DNA of 19,384 nucleotides, taken from assembly GCA_900544525.1 (NCBI GenBank), contig UQVN01000033.1:1-19384 (forward strand), given 5' to 3'. The DNA comes from an uncultured Eubacteriales bacterium (lineage in GTDB: Bacteria; Bacillota; Clostridia; Lachnospirales; Lachnospiraceae). The translations under genes and the position numbers were made by a program. A model generated the notes under the pieces. The model made no database searches and had not been told where the DNA came from. It was given only the letters and a program-made list of their open reading frames with translations. Shown piece by piece: positions 13,477 through 19,384 of this stretch. How positions within the stretch are numbered: position 1 is the stretch's first letter; every line of letters begins with the position of its first letter.

Positions 13477-14967
13477 TTATAATTCTCCAATAAAACGCTC
13501 GAACGCTTCTTTTCCTTCTTTTGTTCGTTTATAAACCCCTGCATCTAAAAGCACCTTTTCAAACACTTTCCCAATTTCATCTTCCACAATGGAATCAATG
13601 TTTTCTTTTGTAACACTTTCATAATTTGGCAAGAAACGTTCCACCCAGTCAGCGTGTTTTTCTAAATCTTCTTCTTGTCTGATATCTTTTCCATCTAAAA
13701 TACACTGTTTTAGGTGTTCCATTTCCTTTTTCAGACGAGCTGGTAATACGGCAAGCCCCATAACTTCAATTAAACCAATGTTTTCTTTTTTAATGTGATG
13801 GAGCTCTGCATGAGGATGATAAACACCTAGTGGATGTTCTTTTGTTGTAATATTATTTCGAAGAACTAAATCTAATTGATATTCTTCTCCTACCTTTCTT
13901 GCGATTGGAGTAATCGTATTGTGAGGCTCTCCATCCGTTTCGGCATAAATAAATGCCTTTTCGTCGGTATATCCTCTCCAAGTTGTTAAAATATGGTCGG
14001 CTAGATCAATAATTTTGTTTTCATCGCTTCCTGTTAATCGCAATACAGACATCGGCCACTTTACAATTCCAACTTCTACTTCTTCATATCCTTTGATGGA
14101 ATAAGTCTGTTCAATGGGTGCTTTTGCCATAGCAAACTCATAATTTCCTCCTTGGAAATGATCGTGTGCTAAAATAGAACCTCCTACAATCGGAAGATCC
14201 GCATTTGATCCTAAAAAGTAATGTGGAAATTGCTTTACAAAGTCAAATAGCTTACGAAACGCCTGTCGATCGATTTTCATTGGTGTATGCTCTCCATTAA
14301 ATACGATACAATGTTCCTTGTAGTAAACATAAGGAGAGTATTGGAATCCCCAATTTTGTTCATTGATTATAATTGGAATAATTCTATGATTTTCCCTAGC
14401 TGGATGATTTAGATTCCCTGCAAATCCTTCATTTTCTTTGCAGAGAAGACATTTTGGATAAGAACTAGCTTTCGCATTTTTTGCTGCTGCAATAGCTTTT
14501 GGATCTTTTTCGGGTTTTGATAAATTAATCGTAATATCCAAATCACCGTATTCCGTATTCGTTACCCATTTTAAGTCTTTTTTAATTCGATATCTTCGAA
14601 TATAGTCAGAGTCTTGGCTCAGTTTATAAAAATAATCGGTTGCCTTTGTTGGAGACTTTTTATAATATTCATGAAATGTTTTAATTACTTGACTTGGTCT
14701 TGGCATAAGACAATTCATAATTCTAGTATCAAATAAATCTCTTGTTACAACTCCATTATCATCGATAATCTTTTGTTCAAATGCATAATCTAGCATATCT
14801 TTTAAAATGTCTTCTAATTCTGCCTCTTCCACTTCCAAATCTTCATATTCTGTTACCTTTAATAAGTCTAATAAAAGATTTGTTGTATAAATCCGATCTT
14901 CTTTCGTTAAAAGTTCTGCTTCAATCCCATAATTCACTAACTGTTTGATTCTTGCTTGAATTTCCAT
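13477..14967 (-). CDS. galT: UTP-hexose-1-phosphate uridylyltransferase, class II GalT
   Basis: This Leloir-pathway enzyme transfers UMP between UDP-glucose and galactose 1-phosphate. At 496 residues it is the long class II form found in Firmicutes, unrelated in length to the ~350-residue E. coli type. Visible landmarks: NHPARENHRIIP (about residues 185-196), GGSILAHDHFQGGNYEF with the H268-D-H270 pair that probably carries the uridylylated histidine, and GVYHPHAELHHIKKENIGLI further on. Two cysteines in YPKCLLCKENEG may bind metal. The start ATG 14967 was preferred because GGAGGG lies 6 nt upstream; an in-frame upstream start to 14991 lacks one. It is 114 nt downstream of galK and ends at a strong terminator. 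Confidence 0.96.
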   Translation of the reverse strand: MEIQARIKQLVNYGIEAELLTKEDRIYTTNLLLDLLKVTEYEDLEVEEAELEDILKDMLDYAFEQKIIDDNGVVTRDLFDTRIMNCLMPRPSQVIKTFHEYYKKSPTKATDYFYKLSQDSDYIRRYRIKKDLKWVTNTEYGDLDITINLSKPEKDPKAIAAAKNAKASSYPKCLLCKENEGFAGNLNHPARENHRIIPIIINEQNWGFQYSPYVYYKEHCIVFNGEHTPMKIDRQAFRKLFDFVKQFPHYFLGSNADLPIVGGSILAHDHFQGGNYEFAMAKAPIEQTYSIKGYEEVEVGIVKWPMSVLRLTGSDENKIIDLADHILTTWRGYTDEKAFIYAETDGEPHNTITPIARKVGEEYQLDLVLRNNITTKEHPLGVYHPHAELHHIKKENIGLIEVMGLAVLPARLKKEMEHLKQCILDGKDIRQEEDLEKHADWVERFLPNYESVTKENIDSIVEDEIGKVFEKVLLDAGVYKRTKEGKEAFERFIGEL

Positions 14968-15023
14968 CTTTACCCTCCGCACTGATCTCATCTTATATTT
15001 TATACATTTCTATATAGAGGTGT

Positions 15024-15054
15024 GGACAGCTTAGAACCAATCTCTAAACTGCCC
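15024..15054. repeat. Intercistronic hairpin between galK and galT
   Basis: An imperfect stem with segments GG/CC, CAG/CTG and TTAGA/TCTAA separated by single mismatches lies in the galK-galT spacer. No T-tract follows on the minus strand, so it is more likely an mRNA processing or stabilising structure than a terminator. Confidence 0.5.
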
Positions 15055-15081
15055 GTATGAATGATATGTAATATAACAATA

Positions 15082-16254
15082 TTATTCTGCTAAACGGACT
15101 GGACCAGAACCAATTTCTACTACATAAAAGTCCGCTTTGTATCCAATTTTTTGTTCATATTCTTTTCCAACATTTTCGATAAAAGCATCGATTTTATCGG
15201 CTTTTACAATGCTCACGGCACAGCCACCAAATCCTGCTCCTGTCATACGAGCTCCAATGACTCCTTCTTGCTTCCAAGCGGCTTCCACAAGAGAATCTAA
15301 TTCGATTCCTGTTACTTCATAATCATCTCGTAAGGAAATATGGGATTGGTTCATTAATTGCCCAAATAAAACCAAATCATGGTTTTTTAATGCCTCTACT
15401 GCTTTTACAGTTCTTTGGTTTTCATAAACCGCATGTTTTGCACGCTTCACACGAATTGGATCTTTAATTTCTGATTTTACTTCTTCAAACTCTTCTTCTG
15501 TCAATTCCCCAAGGGCTTTGATATCTTTTACTTTTTGAATTTCCGCTAATGCAGTTTCACATTCCTGTCTTCTTTCATTGTATTTGGAATCGCCTAACCC
15601 ACGCTTTTTATTAGTATTCATAATAACAATTTTGGCGTCATCAAGTTCCACTGGAGCATATTGGTATTCTAATGTAGCAGTATCTAAATAAATAGCATGA
15701 TCTTTTTTCCCCATAGCAATGGCAAATTGATCCATGATTCCACAATTAACACCAACAAACTTATTTTCTGCATACTGGCTATAAAGAGATGCCTTTACCA
15801 TATCTACGTCTTTAAATCCATATAAATCAATTAAAATCTTGCTCATAAGAACTTCCAAAGAAGCCGAGGAGGAAAGCCCAGAACCATTTGGAATTGTTCC
15901 AACACACGCAAAATCAAACCCTTCTGTTATTTCATATCCATGTTCTTTAAATGCCCAGATAACGCCTTTTGGATAGTTAGTCCAATTACTTTCTTTTGAA
16001 TATTGAAGATCCTCTAGAGAACTTTCTAAAACCCCCAACTTTTCAAAATTCATAGAATAAAATCGAAGTTTTCTATCTGCTCTTTTACGAACAACTCCAT
16101 AAGTTCCAATCGTAAGGGCACATGGAAATACATGTCCTCCATTATAATCTGTATGTTCTCCAATTAAGTTTACTCGTCCTGGTGCAAAAAATGGAATGAT
16201 TTCTCCACCTTCTCCAAAAATTGCTACAAACTTTTCCATTAATTCCTTTACCAT
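15082..16254 (-). CDS. galK: Galactokinase
   Basis: GalK phosphorylates alpha-D-galactose to galactose 1-phosphate in the Leloir pathway. It is a GHMP-family kinase of 390 residues. The galactokinase signature GRVNLIGEHTDYN spans residues 26-38, with catalytic R27. The ATP loop GSGLSSSAS is at 124-132. The catalytic Asp is D175 in GIMDQF. GARMTGAGFGGCAVSIV near the C terminus is the third GHMP motif. GGAGGG lies 6 nt before ATG. A strong promoter sits directly upstream, so galK-galT can be transcribed apart from the regulator gene. galE and a mutarotase are not in the window. Confidence 0.97.
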   Translation of the reverse strand: MVKELMEKFVAIFGEGGEIIPFFAPGRVNLIGEHTDYNGGHVFPCALTIGTYGVVRKRADRKLRFYSMNFEKLGVLESSLEDLQYSKESNWTNYPKGVIWAFKEHGYEITEGFDFACVGTIPNGSGLSSSASLEVLMSKILIDLYGFKDVDMVKASLYSQYAENKFVGVNCGIMDQFAIAMGKKDHAIYLDTATLEYQYAPVELDDAKIVIMNTNKKRGLGDSKYNERRQECETALAEIQKVKDIKALGELTEEEFEEVKSEIKDPIRVKRAKHAVYENQRTVKAVEALKNHDLVLFGQLMNQSHISLRDDYEVTGIELDSLVEAAWKQEGVIGARMTGAGFGGCAVSIVKADKIDAFIENVGKEYEQKIGYKADFYVVEIGSGPVRLAE

Positions 16255-16278
16255 TGTTAACCCTCCATCTTTTATTAT

Positions 16279-16293
16279 AAAATTTTTGTTTTA
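16279..16293 (-). promoter_or_regulatory. Candidate operator, copy 1 (galK leader)
   Basis: TAAAACAAAAATTTT on the minus strand, about 20 nt after the galK -10 box, matches 14 of 15 positions of a motif just downstream of the regulator's own -10 box (17327-17341). Low sequence complexity weakens the case. Confidence 0.35.
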
Positions 16294-16312
16294 ATTCAAT
16301 ATTTATGTTTTT

Positions 16313-16341
16313 ATTATACTTTTAAATCCCCAAACTGTAAA
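16313..16341 (-). promoter_or_regulatory. Sigma-A promoter of galK-galT
   Basis: On the minus strand TTTACA (16336-16341) and a perfect TATAAT (16313-16318) are 17 nt apart. The -35 box begins only 3 nt after the regulator's stop codon. Confidence 0.8.
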
Positions 16342-16344
16342 TAC

Positions 16345-17283
16345 TTATTTTCCAGAATCATACACAATTTTTAATACTAAATTTTGAGCATGATCACCAA
16401 AACCTTCCCCAAAGAGATTCACACCTCCTTGATGGATCGCATCTTCTTTCACTCCGATCCGAACAGAGATATAATCTTTTTCCTCTAAGTGATAGTCACG
16501 AATGGTAGCTTTATTGGATAAATTCCCATCTAAAAAAGAGCCTTTTTCTGTAATCCGCCATGTCTTTAACTTACCATACTGGGTATTTTTATCTGGCCAC
16601 CAAGTTGGATTTCTCTTTCCTCTTCTTCCTCCAAAATCGCTTGGACACTCCCATGTTCCAGCTTCTACTCCGTTAATCCAAACGGTAATATCCGATTTAC
16701 AATTTAAATCATACTCATGTGTTTCAGAACAAAGTTCTGCTGATAATTCTAATGCTTTTGCTCTTTCTGTCATTAAAATGGTATTTGGAAATCGATATTC
16801 CACATATCCTGTTTTTCCAAACCATAGTAATTGTGCTTCATGCCGATTTGGGCTATAAAAACAGCGTGGCTCATCTTCTTCATCAATGGGTCCATTTTCT
16901 CCAACGATCCCACAAGTAGGAACGACTTTATAGTCCACATAATTTCCAATTGGCATTTTTATAACTTCCGCTTGTTGTTTTAAATCCTCTTCGGAAAATA
17001 ATGCCACATTTAAATGCTCCATTGTTTTGCAACACACCTTTTTCGATCCTCTGATTCCAGGCATTAGTCTTGTTTCAATCAAATCTGCCTCTTCTAATGC
17101 CTTTACATGGACAGCAGCTGATGAAGTAGGTATTTTTAATCGTTCTGCTATTTCATTTACATTTAATTCATACTGGCATAAAAGTTTTAAAATTTTAATT
17201 CGAACTTCTGATGAAAATGCCTTTCCAATCTTTATTAACTGTTCTTCTTGATCTAACGATAACAATAACTCTTTTTCTCCCAT
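16345..17283 (-). CDS. ArsR-like HTH regulator with large C-terminal domain
   Basis: This is a 312-residue transcription factor. Residues about 15-80 form an ArsR-type winged helix: AFSSEVRIKILKLLCQYELN, then the recognition region NEIAERLKIPTSSAAVHVKALEEADLI. The remaining ~230 residues are not part of normal ArsR proteins; they look beta-rich with several Trp and Gly residues (WINGVEAGTWECPSDFGG, NPTWWPDKNTQYG, GGVNLFGEGFGDHAQNLVLK) and probably sense a ligand. I recall similar ArsR-fused regulators near sugar genes in Firmicutes (COG4189-like). Position directly upstream of galKT suggests control of galactose or galactoside use, with a sugar ligand as the natural guess. No metal-binding cysteine pair typical of ArsR sensors is present in the HTH part. 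It has its own extended -10 promoter. Confidence 0.85.
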   Translation of the reverse strand: MGEKELLLSLDQEEQLIKIGKAFSSEVRIKILKLLCQYELNVNEIAERLKIPTSSAAVHVKALEEADLIETRLMPGIRGSKKVCCKTMEHLNVALFSEEDLKQQAEVIKMPIGNYVDYKVVPTCGIVGENGPIDEEDEPRCFYSPNRHEAQLLWFGKTGYVEYRFPNTILMTERAKALELSAELCSETHEYDLNCKSDITVWINGVEAGTWECPSDFGGRRGKRNPTWWPDKNTQYGKLKTWRITEKGSFLDGNLSNKATIRDYHLEEKDYISVRIGVKEDAIHQGGVNLFGEGFGDHAQNLVLKIVYDSGK

Positions 17284-17326
17284 TCCAATTTTTTCTCCTT
17301 TTTATCTATGATTTCTATTTACTTCC

Positions 17327-17341
17327 AAAAATTTTGTTTTA
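17327..17341 (-). promoter_or_regulatory. Candidate operator, copy 2 (regulator leader)
   Basis: TAAAACAAAATTTTT on the minus strand begins 4 nt after the regulator's -10 box, a position suited to autorepression. It differs by one base from the galK-leader copy. Confidence 0.35.
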
Positions 17342-17345
17342 TTTC

Positions 17346-17351
17346 ATTATA
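17346..17351 (-). promoter_or_regulatory. Extended -10 promoter of the regulator gene
   Basis: TGTTATAAT on the minus strand gives a perfect -10 (17346-17351) with the TGn extension. A convincing -35 is absent; TTTGAA lies 16 nt upstream. Confidence 0.6.
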
Positions 17352-17419
17352 ACATTTATTTTATGATTTCAAAACAACTGGATTTTAGAATAACCTTTCT
17401 GAAAACTTAGCTTTCTGCC

Positions 17420-17448
17420 TTGACTATCAAAATAAAACAGCGTATCAT
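17420..17448 (+). promoter_or_regulatory. Sigma-A promoter of the secreted MBL gene
   Basis: TTGACT (17420-17425) and TATCAT (17443-17448) with 17-nt spacing, followed about 50 nt later by AAGGAG and the ATG. Confidence 0.78.
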
Positions 17449-17509
17449 AAATAGTGATAACTAACTGTTTCACAAAAGAATATAAAAAATTGAATTAAGG
17501 AGTTACATC

Positions 17510-19078
17510 ATGTTAAAATCACAAAAGTTTCGAAAAACTTTTGGTAGACTAGGATTATTATTATTTTTCCTCTGTCTTCCTTTGCTTTCTCCTCAAACAG
17601 CACTTGCTAACCCTGGTGATAACTTAGATGTATACTATATGTATGTTGGACAAGGTGACGGTGCTTTATTAGAGAGTGATGGCAAGTATATGCTAATTGA
17701 TTGTGGACCAGAAGATCATGCGGAAGAAACATTAGAATTTCTTCGTTCTAAGGGTGTAAAAGAACTAGAGTATGTAATAGCTAGCCATGGACATCATGAC
17801 CATATCGGAGGTCTCATGACTGTTCTAAAGGAAATTCCTGCAAAAAAATTGTTTTTACCAACGCAAGCTCCTACAAAATCTACACCAAATGTATTGCGTA
17901 TCTATAACCAATTCCTACAAATTTTATGGGAAGAAGGTATTCAACCAATTCACCCAAACCCTGGTGAAATTATCTATTTTGGAACAACCAAAATCACATT
18001 TTTAGCTCCCCAACGTAGTAATTATGAAGCGTTAAATGACTCCTCCATTGTTGCAAAAGTAGAAAATGGAGATAACAGCTTTTTATTTACAGGAGATGCT
18101 CAAAATGTATCAGAACAAGAAATGGTTAGGTCTTACAAATACCAATTAAAATCTGACGTTTTAAAAGTTGGACATCATAGTTCTTGGACTTCCACCACTC
18201 CAGAGTTCTTATCTGCAGTGGATCCTTCCTTTTCTGTCATCTCTTGTGGAATTGGAAATGCTGCTGGTTTTCCAAGAAAGAAAACATTGAAAAACCTTCG
18301 TCCAAGCGATGTATATCGTACAGATTTGTTAGGTACAATCCATTTCTTTAGTGATGGTTCTACCATTTCTGTGGATCAAACAATGAGTCAACGCGCTCGT
18401 GTTGATGAAAAAACTGGTGAATTAAAAAACATCTATAACACAAAAGTAGAAAGTAATGTAGACGGTGTTTCATTAATGGGAAAAACCGAAAAGAGCGATC
18501 GTTACTTAAATATTACCGAAGATTTAACACTTTCCTTTTCCGCTGAATATGGGGTAACAAAACCTTCTACAACTAGCTATATGCTTGTTCCAGAAGGGGA
18601 AGAATATACCAATGGAAAATGGAAAAAAGGAAGTACTGTAACAATTAATGATGATTTTAAAGGTTCTGTTTTTGTACGCTACAAAAATGGCGTCGGCGAT
18701 TATCTTGCTCGTAAAACAAATGAAATCTGCGTTGATACACGAGCAGTAAATTCTGTTACTGTTAATAGCGATGAAGACATTCATCTCTACTCTGTTGATA
18801 CCGAAATTCCTGATAACACAATAGAAGTATCAAATCCATTTACAGTCTCATTTTTCGGAGACTTTGGTGCATCCGGTTATCACTCCATTGAATATCTTCT
18901 TGTAAAAGATGGTGAGACATTTAGTCCTTATTCTTCTTGGGAACTTTCAAATGAATGTAAGATTGAAGAACCATTCAGTGGATATATCTATGTACGCTTC
19001 ACAGATGGAGCAAATAACACTGCTATTTACCGTACCGAACATATTACAGTAAATAACACAAATTCAATAGAATCCTAA
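17510..19078 (+). CDS. Secreted ComEC-type metallo-beta-lactamase protein with two repeated C-terminal domains
   Basis: The 522-residue protein has a clear signal peptide (residues 1-33, cleavage after TALA). Residues 38-290 form an MBL domain of the ComEC/Rec2 C-terminal type: YVGQGDGALLESDGKYMLIDC, the metal motif HGHHDH (H93, H95, D97, H98), FTGDAQ with D196, and GHHSS (H222/H223). Two homologous domains of about 75 residues follow (337-410 and 442-515), each beginning with a TxSF strand and ending in a YVRYKNG / YVRFTDG-like strand, suggesting Ig-like wall- or substrate-binding modules. There are no competence membrane helices, so this is not ComEC itself. Relatives are proposed extracellular nucleases or phosphodiesterases; activity here is inferred. 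It is a monocistronic gene with its own promoter and terminator. Confidence 0.9.
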   Translation: MLKSQKFRKTFGRLGLLLFFLCLPLLSPQTALANPGDNLDVYYMYVGQGDGALLESDGKYMLIDCGPEDHAEETLEFLRSKGVKELEYVIASHGHHDHIGGLMTVLKEIPAKKLFLPTQAPTKSTPNVLRIYNQFLQILWEEGIQPIHPNPGEIIYFGTTKITFLAPQRSNYEALNDSSIVAKVENGDNSFLFTGDAQNVSEQEMVRSYKYQLKSDVLKVGHHSSWTSTTPEFLSAVDPSFSVISCGIGNAAGFPRKKTLKNLRPSDVYRTDLLGTIHFFSDGSTISVDQTMSQRARVDEKTGELKNIYNTKVESNVDGVSLMGKTEKSDRYLNITEDLTLSFSAEYGVTKPSTTSYMLVPEGEEYTNGKWKKGSTVTINDDFKGSVFVRYKNGVGDYLARKTNEICVDTRAVNSVTVNSDEDIHLYSVDTEIPDNTIEVSNPFTVSFFGDFGASGYHSIEYLLVKDGETFSPYSSWELSNECKIEEPFSGYIYVRFTDGANNTAIYRTEHITVNNTNSIES

Positions 19079-19137
19079 AATAAAGAGGATTAAATAAGTA
19101 TCATAGAGGAAGGGACAATGTTCTATTCATTGATATC

Positions 19138-19187
19138 AAAAAAAAGCTGAGAGCTACGAAGAAAAGTTCGTAGCTCTCAGCTTTTTT
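19138..19187. terminator. Bidirectional intrinsic terminator after the secreted MBL gene
   Basis: A perfect stem (GCTGAGAGCTACGAA with its complement, 6-nt loop) is flanked by an A-tract on the left and a T-tract on the right. It lies about 60 nt after the stop codon. Confidence 0.93.
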
Positions 19188-19217
19188 ATATGATAAGAAA
19201 TGAAATTATTATTATAC

Positions 19218-19249
19218 AAAAAAAGAACCAACCTTTCGATTGGTTCTTT
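19218..19249 (-). terminator. Intrinsic terminator of the tRNA-Glu/tRNA-Cys transcript
   Basis: On the minus strand AAAGAACCAA (19240-19249) pairs with TTGGTTCTTT (19222-19231) and the T-tract continues to 19218. It begins 8 nt after the tRNA-Cys 3' end. Confidence 0.88.
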
Positions 19250-19256
19250 GCTTTAG

Positions 19257-19327
19257 AGGCGACTAACGGATTTGAACCGATGATCAGGGAGTTGCAGTCC
19301 CATGCCTTACCACTTGGCTAAGTCGCC
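19257..19327 (-). tRNA. tRNA-Cys (GCA)
   Basis: This is a complete 71-nt cloverleaf. The seven-base acceptor stem GGCGACT/AGTCGCC is perfect, with discriminator U. The D arm is AGCCAAGTGGTAAGGC. The anticodon stem GGGA/TCCC carries loop CTGCAAC, giving anticodon GCA. The T arm is CGGTTCAAATCCG. CCA is not encoded, so it must be added after transcription. The gap to the upstream tRNA is 4 nt, so both come from one transcript. Confidence 0.96.
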
Positions 19328-19331
19328 ATAA

Positions 19332-19384
19332 TGACTCCAAGGGGATTTGAACCCCTGTTACCGCCGTGAAAGGGCGGTGTCTTA
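19332..19384 (-). tRNA. tRNA-Glu (UUC), 5' part outside the window
   Basis: The visible 53 nt include the end of the D arm, an anticodon stem CCGCC/GGCGG with loop CTTTCAC (anticodon TTC), the T arm AGGGGTTCAAATCCCCT, and the 3' acceptor strand TGGAGTC with discriminator A. The 5' acceptor strand and most of the D arm lie beyond position 19384. CCA is not encoded. Confidence 0.93.

Overview
The window looks like chromosomal DNA of a low-GC Gram-positive anaerobe of the Lachnospiraceae / Clostridia type. This is an inference from three things: AT-rich sequence with strong AGGAGG ribosome-binding sites, the gene order rpmG-secE-nusG-rplK-rplA, and a set of genes common in that group (class II GalT, a eukaryotic-type HisA, small-before-large LeuD/LeuC pairs). 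I see no phage, insertion sequence, CRISPR array or plasmid functions, so most of it is ordinary housekeeping and metabolic chromosome.

Layout. (1) 1-1511, minus strand: a Crp/Fnr-type regulator followed 14 nt later by a HisA of the eukaryotic (yeast His6-like) type. (2) 1642-5322, plus strand: a well-formed sigma-A promoter, then two tandem LeuD-LeuC-type hydro-lyase pairs (small, large, small, large) without leuA or leuB beside them. (3) 5323-5791: a 469-nt gap with inverted repeats, a GC-rich patch, an orphan minus-strand terminator, and then the promoter of a GNAT acetyltransferase (5792-6352). (4) 6324-7241, minus: an AEC-family permease that overlaps the acetyltransferase tail to tail. 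(5) 7363-9854, minus: the rpmG-secE-nusG-rplK-rplA operon with a clear promoter and a terminator directly after rplA; rplJ and rplL do not follow. (6) 10049-11413, plus: a secreted subtilisin-like protease read from a TTG start. (7) 11490-13403, minus: cytosolic metallo-beta-lactamase-fold hydrolase, glyoxalase-like protein and a membrane-anchored SurA-N-like protein. (8) 13415-17351, minus: galactose utilisation, with an ArsR-like regulator carrying a large C-terminal domain, then a promoter, galK and galT, and a terminator. (9) 17420-19187, plus: a secreted ComEC-type metallo-beta-lactamase protein with two repeated C-terminal domains. (10) 19218-19384, minus: tRNA-Glu (cut by the window end), tRNA-Cys and their terminator.

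The most informative regulatory signal is in the ribosomal operon. The mRNA ahead of rplK and, separately, the mRNA ahead of rplA each carry a hairpin with the GUGGGAGG ... AAUACCAC strands of the L1-binding site of 23S rRNA. This suggests that L1 controls both its partner L11 and itself, with the second copy touching the rplA ribosome-binding site. In the galactose locus the regulator gene and the galK promoter share a nearly identical 15-nt AT-rich motif just downstream of each -10 box, a candidate operator. I found no convincing new multi-gene system. The least explained items are the tandem hydro-lyase pairs, the paired terminator/inverted-repeat structures, and the two secreted enzymes with Ig-like tails.
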